In this document: positions 7,507-16,173 of the stretch, piece by piece
How the letters are laid out: every line of letters starts with the position of its first letter
Numbering within the stretch: the stretch's first letter is position 1
Source of the DNA: Gemmatimonas phototrophica
GTDB taxonomy: Bacteria; Gemmatimonadota; Gemmatimonadetes; Gemmatimonadales; Gemmatimonadaceae
Direction: 5' to 3'
NCBI RefSeq assembly: GCF_000695095.2
Contig: NZ_CP011454.1
Coordinates: 806,001 to 870,000, forward strand
DNA: 64,000 bases
The notes under the pieces: generated by a model
Databases searched by the model: none
Told to the model about the DNA's origin: nothing
Seen by the model: only the letters and a program-made list of their open reading frames with translations
Made by a program: the position numbers and the translations under genes

Positions 7507-8925
7507 TCAGCGACTGAACCGCAAATCGGCCACCACCGGCCGGTGGTCCGACCCCACATCGGGCGCCACCCAGACGCGATCTACGGCGAAGGTGCCGGGG
7601 AGGGTGAGGATATGGTCAATGCGAACCCGCAGCAGCCGCCCCTCGAACTTGGTGTAGCCAAAGCCAAAGCCGCGCGATTCGAAGGCGTTGTTGTACGCGC
7701 CCCAGTACCGTCGGTAAATCGTGCTCTCCACCGGCTGGTTGAAGTCACCGGTGACAATGAGCGGGCCGCGGTCGGAGGTGCGGGCCGCCCACACTGAGGC
7801 GCGCTCAGATTCGCGCAGACGGATTTCGGCGTTGAGGTCCACGCCATCGAGCGCCTGCTGGCTGGGCATCGCGTTCGACATATCGCCGTTGTCGGGAATC
7901 AATCCGTCGTTCCCCACCAACCGCTGCAATCCCTTGCGGGGGGTTTCGAGGTGCAGGTTAACCACCTGAAACGGAGTTGTGGGGTGAGCGATGGCGTGAC
8001 GCACCACCAGCCCCGTGCCACCATAGCCGTATTGTGCTACCCGCTCAAACGCAGCGCGCGGCATGGAGTCGGAGTACACAATGGGCCACTGGCTCGCCGT
8101 GCACAGGTTGCGGTGGCGTACCACGTGATACCCCCCGCGTGCCTCGAGCGCCGCGGCCAGTGTTTCTGAACACTCCTGCACATTGATCACCGAGGGCGAC
8201 AACGCCAGCAGCTGACCGATACGTGGCGTGACCATGGCGCCGCCCTGTGCATTCAGCGTCACCATGCGAATGACCCCGGCTTCCGCGGGAGCGGCCGTGG
8301 TGGCGCTGGGCCATCCGAAACGAAACCCCATGACGCTGTGCACGGCCCACAGCACGGCCACGGTAGCCACCACCGCCGAACGGCGGGCAAATACCAGCCC
8401 CAGTGGCAGCAGCAGCAGTGCTGGCAGCAGCACTACAAAACGCGGGCCATAAGCCAGCAAGGTGGCCGGGAGCCAGTCTTCCGAACTCAGTATGAGTAGC
8501 AGCCAGGTCGCTACCAGCGCGACCGCGTACCCCAACAGGGCAATGCATGTATACCGTCGCAGCGCCATGGGACTGCGCAATTCCCGGCCAATGCCGTCCA
8601 GCAGCAGCAATACCGATTGGCCTGCCCGTCCTACCACTCGGCGCCACGCGCCACTCCCCGATGATCCGCTGCGCGCAGACTTTGCCGACGGTTCACCCCG
8701 CGAGCGGCGCTGTCGTCCCATGACAAATGCATCGGGCACCGCCGCCGGTGAGGCCGACGCGCTTCGTGCTTTCTGCTCGGGTGGGCTTACCTTGGGTCGT
8801 TCAATGCGCACCGGCCTTCCACACAGGCAACGGATTGTTCGCCCAATATGCGCTCTGCTCGTGTGGATGACCTCTCCACACGAGCAGCACACGTCAAACT
8901 GATCAGACGTACCCGAGCTGCTCAC
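7507..8925 (-). CDS. Membrane-anchored EEP-fold (endonuclease/exonuclease/phosphatase) protein with N-terminal zinc ribbon
   Basis: A 472-residue protein in three parts. Residues 10-40 hold Cys13-x2-Cys16 and Cys33-x-Cys35, a small zinc-ribbon-like knot. Residues about 110-200 contain three hydrophobic helices. The C-terminal half is an EEP domain, with TLNAQ, NLHLETP, VTGDFNQP and a final GSDHRPVVADL motif that carry the metal and catalytic residues of the family. Such enzymes cleave phosphodiester or phosphomonoester bonds; many membrane-bound ones act on lipids or extracellular DNA rather than in repair. Start GTG at 8925, six bases after the stop of the upstream YggT gene, so the two probably form an operon. 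Confidence 0.82.
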   Translation of the reverse strand: MSSSGTSDQFDVCCSCGEVIHTSRAHIGRTIRCLCGRPVRIERPKVSPPEQKARSASASPAAVPDAFVMGRQRRSRGEPSAKSARSGSSGSGAWRRVVGRAGQSVLLLLDGIGRELRSPMALRRYTCIALLGYAVALVATWLLLILSSEDWLPATLLAYGPRFVVLLPALLLLPLGLVFARRSAVVATVAVLWAVHSVMGFRFGWPSATTAAPAEAGVIRMVTLNAQGGAMVTPRIGQLLALSPSVINVQECSETLAAALEARGGYHVVRHRNLCTASQWPIVYSDSMPRAAFERVAQYGYGGTGLVVRHAIAHPTTPFQVVNLHLETPRKGLQRLVGNDGLIPDNGDMSNAMPSQQALDGVDLNAEIRLRESERASVWAARTSDRGPLIVTGDFNQPVESTIYRRYWGAYNNAFESRGFGFGYTKFEGRLLRVRIDHILTLPGTFAVDRVWVAPDVGSDHRPVVADLRFSR

Positions 8926-8931
8926 AGCACG

Positions 8932-9528
8932 TTACCGCAACGCGCTCAGCACCACCGTCTCAATGATCCCCAGCCCGAAATAGGCCACCAGCACCGAGAT
9001 GTCGATCATGCCAATGGTGGGAATCACGCTGCGCAGCGGGGCCAGGAACCACTCGGTGAGCACGTACGACCAGCGCCACCACTTGGAGTAGGGACCGCCA
9101 CCCACCCAGCTGGAAATGACCCGCGCAAAGAGGGCAATACGCAGCACGCTGAAGGTCCAGCGCACCAGCAGCATGGCCAGCCCCGCGCCACTTTGCGACG
9201 CGTAGGAGAGCATGATGAACTGGTCGCGCAAAAACTGAATGGCGCTGAGCAACAGCAACCCGCCCAGAATGACCACCGCCAGCCCCCACCAGGGTGCCGC
9301 GTAGGGCGTACCGCCCGCTCGCAACAGGCGCTTCTCCATGGGCGCCACCAAAATGGGGTCAATACGGTCGCGCACGAACCGCGCGAACGGAGAAAAGGGG
9401 GAAATGCGTCGGGTGCGAACTGCCCACGACGTGATAGCCCCAACGCCCGCTACCAACCCCGCACCAAATACCACGGGGCGCAGCAGAGCCAGAATGGTGT
9501 TCAGTACACCGGCAACCGTTTCGATCAT
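8932..9528 (-). CDS. YggT family integral membrane protein
   Basis: A 198-residue protein with four or five membrane helices. The C-terminal half has the YggT pattern: ARVISSWV, a short loop, LTEWFLAPLRSVIPTIGMIDISVLVAYFGL split over two helices with the family Pro-Leu-Arg and Pro. YggT proteins are poorly understood and have been linked to membrane and ion homeostasis in other bacteria. It is the first gene of a two-gene leftward unit with the EEP-fold gene 6 bases downstream. Start ATG at 9528. Confidence 0.82.
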   Translation of the reverse strand: MIETVAGVLNTILALLRPVVFGAGLVAGVGAITSWAVRTRRISPFSPFARFVRDRIDPILVAPMEKRLLRAGGTPYAAPWWGLAVVILGGLLLLSAIQFLRDQFIMLSYASQSGAGLAMLLVRWTFSVLRIALFARVISSWVGGGPYSKWWRWSYVLTEWFLAPLRSVIPTIGMIDISVLVAYFGLGIIETVVLSALR

Positions 9529-9873
9529 GAGCGAAAAGTACCTATCCTCACAAAAGACGCCGGAGTCGCCTCAGCAAGCAGTGTACCCGGCAAGGTTCGA
9601 AGGTTTCCTCAGCGGCAAAGGATGCCTAGGCAATTCGTGTTGAAACCACCTACAATCTAGCGAACTGAAGAATGAAGCGGACTTTAGGGGGCGCGGTAAA
9701 GTGCGCAAGCACAGGGGAACACCGTCTCGGCATTTGTTGCCAACGTGCTGTGGCATTCCAAACAGCGAAACGGTGACTTTCCGGTGACTGTCACGCTCCC
9801 GGTCGTTGCTCTACCGGAGGCAGTTCGTCTACCATTCGTCCATTGCCCCACGCCATGTGCTTTCTGTCACATC
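9529..9873. other. Non-coding gap between divergent YggT and adenylation-domain genes
   Basis: This stretch separates two divergent units and should carry both promoters. The adenylation frame stays open back to a GTG at 9745, so 9745-9873 may be translated, but those residues (Cys- and Pro-rich) do not look like family sequence. No repeat element, RNA gene or clear terminator is seen. Confidence 0.4.
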
Positions 9874-11505
9874 ATGTGCCCTCACTGCATTCCCCGAACG
9901 ATCCCTGCCCCGCCGCCGTCGGCCCAACTCGCGCCAGCCACCCTGGCGCAGGTTGTTGAGGCTACAGCAGCCGAACATGGGGACCGACCGGCGATACAGC
10001 TTGGCACGCGCATAATCGGCTATGCAGAACTGACCGACTTAGCTTCTCGTTGGGCACATGCACTGTGCGATCGAGCGCCGGGGGCACGACGAATAGGAGT
10101 CTTGGGGAGCCGATCCGTTGAGAGCTACGCCGGTGCTTTGGCGGCGTCATGGGCTGGCGCGTGTTTTGTGCCGCTCAACCCACGCCTCCATCGTGAGCGA
10201 CTCGCGCGGGTCATTCGGCTAGCACAATTGGACGCCGTGATCGTGGAGCCGGAGTGGGAAGGACTGCTAAATAACCTTCGCGCCGAACTGATGCCCGCGC
10301 TCCCCGTGTTGTGGCCCTCCGATGCGATGGAATACCACCCTATCCCGGCGGCTACGGCCGAATCGTCAGATCTGGCATACCTTCTCTTCACCTCAGGTAC
10401 GACTGGTGCCCCCAAAGGGGTGGGAGTCACCAACGCCAACGTATTGGCTTATCTGGCAAACGCCCGCGCGCGGTACCCGTTTGCGTCCAATGATCGCTTC
10501 TCTCAGATGTTTGAGCAGTCGTTTGATGTGTCCATTTTCGACCTGTTCGTGGCTTGGTCTTGCGGCGCCTGCGTAGTAGGAATCCCGGCTGAACAGCTCA
10601 TCGCACCGGCATCCTACATTGAAAACGAGGCACTTACAGTCTTTTCGGCGGTTCCGTCGGTGCTGTCGCTAATGCGTCGGCGGCGTGCATTACGGCCCGG
10701 GCGCTTTCCTGCCGTTCGCTACTCAATGTTTATCGGTGAGGCCTTGTCGGTTGAAAATGCGGAGGTCTGGGCCGCTGCAACGCCAAACAGCCTCGTTGAG
10801 AATCATTACGGCCCAACCGAAGTAACGGTCATCTGCTTTGCTCACGTGTGGCGTTCTGCTAATCCCACCTGGCCCGGTCGAATCGTTCCAATTGGGGCGC
10901 CCTTCCCGGGGAATTATGTGACGGTGGTAAATGAAAGAGGGCTTGCAGTAACTCCCGGCGACGCAGGGGAGTTGTGGATTGCCGGTAGCCAGACCGTCCC
11001 AGGGTATTGGAACGATGAGGAGCTTACGGAACGGAAGTTCGTGACCCAGCGCTGCAGCGATGGCGTTGATCGTCTTTTCTATCGGACTGGCGATCTGGTC
11101 AAGGAGCTACCTGGCGGAGAACTCGCGTTCCTGAGCCGCGTGGATGATCAGCTCAAAGTGATGGGGCGCCGAATAGAGCCTGGTGAAATTGAGGCCGTTC
11201 TGCGAACTATTCCGGGAGTAACGGATGCCGTCGTTGTTGGCTGGCCAATCGAGGACGGACAACCGGTAGCCTTGACGGCTTTCGTTTGCAACGAAGCATC
11301 AGAACATGGTCGCGCGTTATCAGCGGCGGATATCATGACGGCCTCCGCTGCACGACTCGAAGCCGTGTTTGTCCCCCGGTACGTACTCTTTGTGGAAAGC
11401 TTCCCGCTCAATGCAAACGGAAAGGTTGACAGGAACGCCTTATTCTCCACGTTATCAGGCAGCGTTGGTCGTGCGGGTAGTTCCCCCATTCCACAGAGTA
11501 GCTGA
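9874..11505 (+). CDS. Freestanding adenylation-domain protein (amino-acid or acyl-activating, NRPS/DltA type)
   Basis: A 543-residue AMP-forming ligase that activates a carboxylate with ATP and loads it on a carrier thiol. The core motifs appear in order: LFTSGTTGAPKGV (residues 172-184), NHYGPTEVTV, GELWIAGS, YRTGDLVKELPGG, a hinge with DDQLKVMGRRIEPGEIE, and the catalytic Lys in NANGKVDRN near the C-terminus. There is no condensation, carrier or thioesterase domain, so it works in trans. The carrier-protein gene begins 3 bases after its stop. The start is uncertain: ATG 9874 fits the family N-terminus, but GTG 9745 is in frame. The closest logic is D-alanine or amino-acid ligases of Dlt-like pathways; the substrate is not assigned. 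Confidence 0.82.
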   Translation: MCPHCIPRTIPAPPPSAQLAPATLAQVVEATAAEHGDRPAIQLGTRIIGYAELTDLASRWAHALCDRAPGARRIGVLGSRSVESYAGALAASWAGACFVPLNPRLHRERLARVIRLAQLDAVIVEPEWEGLLNNLRAELMPALPVLWPSDAMEYHPIPAATAESSDLAYLLFTSGTTGAPKGVGVTNANVLAYLANARARYPFASNDRFSQMFEQSFDVSIFDLFVAWSCGACVVGIPAEQLIAPASYIENEALTVFSAVPSVLSLMRRRRALRPGRFPAVRYSMFIGEALSVENAEVWAAATPNSLVENHYGPTEVTVICFAHVWRSANPTWPGRIVPIGAPFPGNYVTVVNERGLAVTPGDAGELWIAGSQTVPGYWNDEELTERKFVTQRCSDGVDRLFYRTGDLVKELPGGELAFLSRVDDQLKVMGRRIEPGEIEAVLRTIPGVTDAVVVGWPIEDGQPVALTAFVCNEASEHGRALSAADIMTASAARLEAVFVPRYVLFVESFPLNANGKVDRNALFSTLSGSVGRAGSSPIPQSS

Positions 11506-11507
11506 AC

Positions 11508-11738
11508 ATGCAGCCCGTTATTGAACAGGTAATTGCCGACGCCTTGCGTGTGCCGGTGGATGTTGTGGTCGACACACTCCACTACCAGAAGCACCCTCAA
11601 TGGGACTCAGCCAATCATGTTGCGCTTATCGGTGCCCTCGAAGATGCCTATGGTTTCTTCATCGAGGATACCGACATTCCAACGCTCCATTCCGTGGCAG
11701 CAATACGTAACTATGTCGAGCGAAACTCTCTACGCTGA
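11508..11738 (+). CDS. Acyl/peptidyl carrier protein
   Basis: A 76-residue single carrier domain. The phosphopantetheine site is Ser34 in WDSANHV, a variant of the usual D-S-L, with the expected helix pattern around it (VIEQVIADAL at the start, IPTLHSVAAIRNYV at the end). It lies 3 bases after the adenylation gene and its last 26 bases overlap the start of the acyltransferase gene. It should carry the residue activated by the ligase to the transferase. It needs a phosphopantetheinyl transferase encoded elsewhere. Confidence 0.85.
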   Translation: MQPVIEQVIADALRVPVDVVVDTLHYQKHPQWDSANHVALIGALEDAYGFFIEDTDIPTLHSVAAIRNYVERNSLR

Positions 11739-12357
11739 GGCCGCGAGTGCGGCTACGGTTCGCGCTCGCGACTTGCCTGTTGCCAGCAAGGTACTGATAG
11801 CACTTCGGCATCCCTACCGTGCGGCCAACGTCGTAGTGGCGATCGCCAGAGGCGCAAGCTTTCGCCTGTGGTGCAGACTGTTTCGTCCGCGTGTCGAAAT
11901 TGCCCCCGGCCTCCGCTTGTATGGTCGGCTCATCATTCGAGGTCCTGGCCGCGTTACGATTGGGCGGAATGTGGAAGTGCATGGACGGGTGACTCCATGG
12001 ACCAACGAGCGTGATGCCCATATCTCGATTGGAGATGAGACCACGCTCGATGGAACCCGGTTCGGATGCGTGCGTCGAATTGCCGTCGGAAGTCATTGTT
12101 TGCTGTCGACTGCGAGGGTGCTCGACTCGTCGTTCCATTCCCTTGATCGACACTCCGCCAGACTGGACATATTTACTGCTCCGGTCACCATTCATGACGG
12201 CGTTTGGCTCTCCCCTGATTGTGCGATTCTTCCTGGCACTGAAATCGGGGCCTACTCTGTCGTTTCGCTCGGAGCTATTTGCAAAGGGCAATACCCAGAC
12301 CATTCGTTGCTCTTCGGAAACCCGGCGCGAGTAGCGGCTAAGCTGCCAACTGGGTAA
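11713..12357 (+). CDS. Left-handed beta-helix (hexapeptide) acyltransferase
   Basis: A 214-residue transferase of the colanic-acid WcaF / NodL type. The hexapeptide coil is seen in two runs: around APGLRLYGRLIIRGPGRVTIG and later VTIHDGVWLSPDCAILPGTEIGAYS (each a stretch of I/V/L-G-x4 repeats). It ends in the family signature FGNPARV. Such enzymes acetylate or acylate sugar hydroxyls. ATG 11713 was chosen because it lies inside the end of the carrier gene, a coupling-type overlap; the frame is open further upstream but overlaps most of the carrier gene. In this trio it may transfer the carrier-bound group to a glycan, which is inference, since hexapeptide enzymes usually use acyl-CoA. Confidence 0.8.
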   Translation: MSSETLYAEAASAATVRARDLPVASKVLIALRHPYRAANVVVAIARGASFRLWCRLFRPRVEIAPGLRLYGRLIIRGPGRVTIGRNVEVHGRVTPWTNERDAHISIGDETTLDGTRFGCVRRIAVGSHCLLSTARVLDSSFHSLDRHSARLDIFTAPVTIHDGVWLSPDCAILPGTEIGAYSVVSLGAICKGQYPDHSLLFGNPARVAAKLPTG

Positions 12358-12365
12358 CGGACAAG

Positions 12366-13481
12366 TCAGGGCTGAGGCGTTGCATTCATCGCCAGTCGTC
12401 CAAAGGTCGGACCATATCTGAACAACCAGCCAGTTGCGGTATACCGAGTGCCAGCCATCGCCCAAACGCGTTTGGCCTCCGGATCGCACCACACAAGTAC
12501 ACCACTCGTTCCAACGTGCCCGAACGATTGCGGGGACGCCTCTCTCGGAGCCCAGTGAGGTGCCTTCGACCCCCGCAACTCTGGCCCGAGTCCCCACGGA
12601 CACTCCAGCCACTCAACCGAGGCTGAATGAGCAATACCCAGATGCGCGCCAACCTCGCAAAGTCCTCCGCTAAGTTGACCTCCGTCAGGGTCCTGTAAAG
12701 CTAGGATCCGCACCTTCGGAGATAGCATTGCCCCAGCACTCGAAAACTGAAGCGCGACGGTCATGATATCGTCAAGGGTGCCAAATACGCCAGCCCAAGG
12801 AAGCGCCAAGTTGCGCCAAAACTGGGAGTTTATCGGTGCCAGCTCATCGCTTACAACGGTGGCATTCACGCCCACGACACGAACGACGCGTGATGAATCT
12901 GCCTTCTCCATCACAAGAGTAGTGCCGAGCAGAGAATTGATACGCGTCTGAATTACTGACTCAAATGTATCTTCCCATTTCGCCTCCACTATTAATGCCA
13001 GCAAGCCGTACCCCACATCGCTATAGTTTACTCGGTCAGAAGGCGCACTATGCACGTGAAGGCAGGCAGCCCTAATTCTCTCGTGGGATAGCCGCTCATC
13101 GTAGGGCAGTTGGTTTTCAGTAAGGGCTTGTGGAAGTCCTCCGCGGTGTGATAGCAACTGAGCAATAGTGACTGCCTTAAGTGATTCGGAGCAACTTGGC
13201 AGGACATCCGATAGGGTAGACTCAGGTGAAAGTCTTCCCAGATCAATTAATTCAAGTATCAGCAAAGCTACCACCAGCTTCGACGCAGAAGAAAGACAGA
13301 ACAGCGAGTCGAATCCCAGTCGAGTTCCCCGGTTATCAGTCCCGGAATGAATTGCTATGCTTTTCCCTTCGAATGTCCGAATGCCAAGCGAAACACCCGG
13401 CATCCCGAATGGTTGCTCAGGCTTCGCGGTCATCCGCTGCGCGAGACTGGAGAACTCGTTGACAGGAAGAAGTGCCGACAT
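12366..13481 (-). CDS. Serine hydrolase of the beta-lactamase/class C esterase family
   Basis: A 371-residue protein with the penicillin-recognising fold. The active-site tetrad Ser65-Ala-Ser-Lys68 and the second motif Tyr153-Ser-Asp155 (Asp in place of the usual Asn) are visible. The third motif is probably GHVGTSG near the C-terminus, in place of KTG. No signal peptide is seen. Members of this family include esterases, D-amino-peptidases and beta-lactamases. It lies 14 bases after ugd in a leftward operon and converges with the adenylation-carrier-acyltransferase trio, 8 bases apart. A role in removing ester- or amide-linked groups from the same glycan is a guess. Antibiotic hydrolysis is not supported by context. 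Confidence 0.8.
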   Translation of the reverse strand: MSALLPVNEFSSLAQRMTAKPEQPFGMPGVSLGIRTFEGKSIAIHSGTDNRGTRLGFDSLFCLSSASKLVVALLILELIDLGRLSPESTLSDVLPSCSESLKAVTIAQLLSHRGGLPQALTENQLPYDERLSHERIRAACLHVHSAPSDRVNYSDVGYGLLALIVEAKWEDTFESVIQTRINSLLGTTLVMEKADSSRVVRVVGVNATVVSDELAPINSQFWRNLALPWAGVFGTLDDIMTVALQFSSAGAMLSPKVRILALQDPDGGQLSGGLCEVGAHLGIAHSASVEWLECPWGLGPELRGSKAPHWAPREASPQSFGHVGTSGVLVWCDPEAKRVWAMAGTRYTATGWLFRYGPTFGRLAMNATPQP

Positions 13482-13495
13482 TATCCGGTACGGCG

Positions 13496-14800
13496 TTACT
13501 GGCGTCCGATACTGCGATACACGAAGCCTTGCTCACGCATTGCACTCGGTCCATATACGTTACGCAGATCCACAAAGATCTTTTGTGTCATGACGCCACC
13601 CAGCCGTTCCAAATCGAGTCCGCGGAATTCGTTCCACTCTGTTATCAATGCTACCGCATCCGCCCCTTTGGCGGCCTCGTAGGCGTTCCCACACCATGTA
13701 ACGCCCGGCAGCAGTGGCTCCGCTTCGTGCATGGCCGCGGGATCATACGCCCTTACCGTAGCCCCGGCATCCTGCAATGCTGGAACAATGGATAGACTGG
13801 GTGCATCACGCATGTCGTCGGTGTTGGGCTTGAAGGCTACCCCTAGCACGCCAATGGTCTTGCCGCGCACGCTGCCGCCGCAGGCGGCCATGATGCGCCC
13901 CGCCATGGCGCCCTTCCGTCGATCGTTGATCTGCACCACCGTTTCCACCAGCCGCACCGGCGACCCGGCCTCTTGCGCCGTACGCGCGAGGGCCAGCGTG
14001 TCCTTGGGGAAACAGCTCCCGCCGTAGCCCGGGCCCGCGTGCAGGAACTTCTTGCCAATGCGCCCGTCCAACCCCATGCCACGTGCCACGTCACCCACAT
14101 CGGCGCCCAGCTTTTCACAGAGGTCGGCCACCTCGTTGATGAACGTGATCTTGGTGGCCAGAAACGCGTTGGCGGCGTACTTGGTGAGCTCCGCCGTCTC
14201 CAGGCTGGTCATCACAATGGGCGTTTCCAGCAAAAACAGCGGGCGATACAGCTCGCGTAGCACCTCACGCGCGCGATCGGTTTCGCAGCCAATCACCACC
14301 CGGTCCGGGCGCATGAAGTCGCCAATGGCCGAGCCTTCCCGCAGGAACTCCGGGTTGGAGGCCACATCAAAATCTGCCTGCGGGTTGGTTTCCTTGATGA
14401 GATCCGCCACTCGGCGCCCCGTACCCACCGGCACCGTGCTCTTGGTGACCACGACCGTGTAGCCACGCAGCGCCCGCGCCACGTCCATGGCTGCGGCCTC
14501 CACGAAGCGCAGATCGGCATGACCGTCACCACGGCGACTGGGGGTGCCCACCGCCAGGAACACCGCATCGGCCTCGCCAACGGCCTCCGGCAGATTGGTG
14601 GTAAAGCGTAGGCGGCCGCTCTTGATCCCCTTCTGCACCAGATCGTCCAGTCCCGGCTCGTAAATGGGGATTTCCCCGCGCAGCAGGCGCTCAATCTTCT
14701 CGGCGTTCAGATCAACACAGGTGACCGTGGATCCGAACTCGGCAAAGCAGGCGCCAGATACCAGTCCAACGTATCCGGTGCCGATCATGGCGATGTTCAT
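13496..14800 (-). CDS. ugd: UDP-glucose 6-dehydrogenase
   Basis: A 434-residue enzyme that oxidises UDP-glucose to UDP-glucuronate with two NAD+. The N-terminal Rossmann motif GTGYVG is at residues 7-12. The catalytic cysteine is Cys263 in PGYGGSCFPKD, and the central helix, the conserved VGTPSRRGDGHAD and the C-terminal domain with GVAFKPNTDDMRDAPS are all present. Length is normal for the family. It sits between a VanZ gene (18 bases upstream) and a serine hydrolase gene (14 bases downstream) in one leftward operon. It provides the acidic sugar precursor for the surrounding polysaccharide cluster. Confidence 0.95.
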   Translation of the reverse strand: MNIAMIGTGYVGLVSGACFAEFGSTVTCVDLNAEKIERLLRGEIPIYEPGLDDLVQKGIKSGRLRFTTNLPEAVGEADAVFLAVGTPSRRGDGHADLRFVEAAAMDVARALRGYTVVVTKSTVPVGTGRRVADLIKETNPQADFDVASNPEFLREGSAIGDFMRPDRVVIGCETDRAREVLRELYRPLFLLETPIVMTSLETAELTKYAANAFLATKITFINEVADLCEKLGADVGDVARGMGLDGRIGKKFLHAGPGYGGSCFPKDTLALARTAQEAGSPVRLVETVVQINDRRKGAMAGRIMAACGGSVRGKTIGVLGVAFKPNTDDMRDAPSLSIVPALQDAGATVRAYDPAAMHEAEPLLPGVTWCGNAYEAAKGADAVALITEWNEFRGLDLERLGGVMTQKIFVDLRNVYGPSAMREQGFVYRSIGRQ

Positions 14801-14818
14801 GGGGCAGTGTCTCGGTAA

Positions 14819-16102
14819 TCAATGAACGGCAGCGGGACTCTCGCGTCGAGCCCCGTGCGAAAGCTGCCGTTTACGATGTAACAAAGCAAGCAACGCTCCG
14901 GCTCCCATGCAGCTGCACACGAGTAACAGCTCTGCCACTGTGAGCGCGTGTACCTGCTTCCACCACGGCAGGGCCACGAGCGACCCTAACACGGCGAGGC
15001 ATGCGCTTGCGCCCATCCAGCGCCGTTCCGATTTCACGCTCCACCAGCCAACAGGCGCCAGCAGCGCAAACAGCCAGCCGGCCAGCAGCGCAGGCGCCAA
15101 CGGAGACTGCACGGTTACGATTGTCTGAATCAGCGCCCAGCCTAGGATGGGCGAAAGACGTACCGTGCCCGAGCCGGCAAATGCTCCGCGTGATTCAATT
15201 CGCAACGCATCGCTGGTGGCCGTTGCGATAAACGAAAGCGGTCGCGGATCTTTCAGAGACCGGTTGGCGAATGCATTTGGTACATCCGCCACCGGAAATG
15301 CCAGCCCCCAGTCCCACGCGCGACGGCTGACCAGCAATTGTGCATTGTTGCCATGTTTGGCAATCATGAGCAGTGCTGCGCTGTCGTTTGGCAAATGCAC
15401 AAACAACAAGGGCGTGCGCTCCCACGACGGGTCAGTCTGTCGTACCGTGACCCCAGCGTGCAGCGGGGTGAGCTCGCGGTTCACCTGCGAAATGAACGGA
15501 CCGCTCCATCCTTTTGTGAAGTGCGCGGTGTCCACAAACGCCGAATCATTGATCCCCTCGTACCATGGATGCCCGGGGACATGCTCAAAGGGGCTGACTG
15601 ACGTGGCAAAGGCGTCGGTGGTGTTTGGCGTACTCTCGCGAGGGCCGAGTGCCAGCGTGGTGAGCGTGAAGACCGTAATGGTCAGTACCGTCCAGCCAAT
15701 GCTTAGCCGGGCTGCCGAAACTGAGGTCAGCTCACGTTGCGCACGCCACCCATTCAGAAGTGGGACACCCAGCAATCCGCCGAGTGTGTTGGTAATGAGA
15801 TCGGCCACCGCCGCCGATCGCCCCGGTGGAAGCCCAATCGCCTGCATGCTCTCCACGAATACCGAGCCAATCAGTGCTGCGAGCGCCACCCGCCACCAAC
15901 GCCATCCGCGCAACGCCAGCGCAATACCCAAGGGCACAAACAACACCACATTGCTGATGGCATCGGTCAGCCATAGTCCACCACAGCGCACACACCACCG
16001 CGGCGGAATCAGCGCCGCCGGCATCCCCCCAAACGGCAACAGCGTGGCCACGATAATCATGACCACGCCGAAAATGAGGGTCAGTCTCTGAACATTCTTC
16101 AC
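14819..16102 (-). CDS. VanZ-like membrane protein with a large periplasmic insert
   Basis: A 427-residue protein. Residues 1-120 form the VanZ core: four hydrophobic helices including the SNVVLFVPLGIALAL and DLITNTLGGLLG signatures. A fifth helix near 138-155 precedes about 160 soluble residues (roughly 155-320), and four more helices near the C-terminus end in a basic tail. Family members are often about 120-200 residues, so the soluble insert and C-terminal helices are additions. The soluble part has a beta-rich, LamG-like feel (WSGPFISQ, LLFVHLPN), which is a weak impression. VanZ proteins are found in teicoplanin-resistance and exopolysaccharide clusters, and their biochemical role is unclear. 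It is the first gene of a leftward unit with ugd and the serine hydrolase. Start ATG at 16102. Confidence 0.75.
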   Translation of the reverse strand: MKNVQRLTLIFGVVMIIVATLLPFGGMPAALIPPRWCVRCGGLWLTDAISNVVLFVPLGIALALRGWRWWRVALAALIGSVFVESMQAIGLPPGRSAAVADLITNTLGGLLGVPLLNGWRAQRELTSVSAARLSIGWTVLTITVFTLTTLALGPRESTPNTTDAFATSVSPFEHVPGHPWYEGINDSAFVDTAHFTKGWSGPFISQVNRELTPLHAGVTVRQTDPSWERTPLLFVHLPNDSAALLMIAKHGNNAQLLVSRRAWDWGLAFPVADVPNAFANRSLKDPRPLSFIATATSDALRIESRGAFAGSGTVRLSPILGWALIQTIVTVQSPLAPALLAGWLFALLAPVGWWSVKSERRWMGASACLAVLGSLVALPWWKQVHALTVAELLLVCSCMGAGALLALLHRKRQLSHGARRESPAAVH

Positions 16103-16109
16103 GGAAGAA

Positions 16110-16168
16110 CTGACAACTGAAAACTCAAACTGACAGCTGACAACTCAAACTGAAAACTCACAACTCAC
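16110..16168. repeat. Low-complexity AACTCAAACTGA-type repeat between acyl-CoA dehydrogenase and VanZ genes
   Basis: About 60 bases are made of short near-repeats of AACTGACAACTGAAAACTCAAACTGACAG type, split between units such as AACTCAAACTGA and AACTGAAAACTCA. The composition is AC/AT-skewed and unlike its GC-rich surroundings. The stretch lies directly after the acyl-CoA dehydrogenase stop. A related motif with a strong hairpin is at 227-294, also after a leftward gene. Confidence 0.6.
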
Positions 16169-16173
16169 CACCC

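Noticed and set aside
11659-12612. A 317-residue open frame opposite the carrier and acyltransferase genes
   Set aside because: It conflicts with two overlapping genes that have clear motifs (carrier Ser, hexapeptide repeats) and has none of its own.
12366-13481. An antibiotic-resistance beta-lactamase
   Set aside because: The second motif is Tyr-Ser-Asp, there is no signal peptide, and the neighbours are sugar genes; a general serine hydrolase is better supported.
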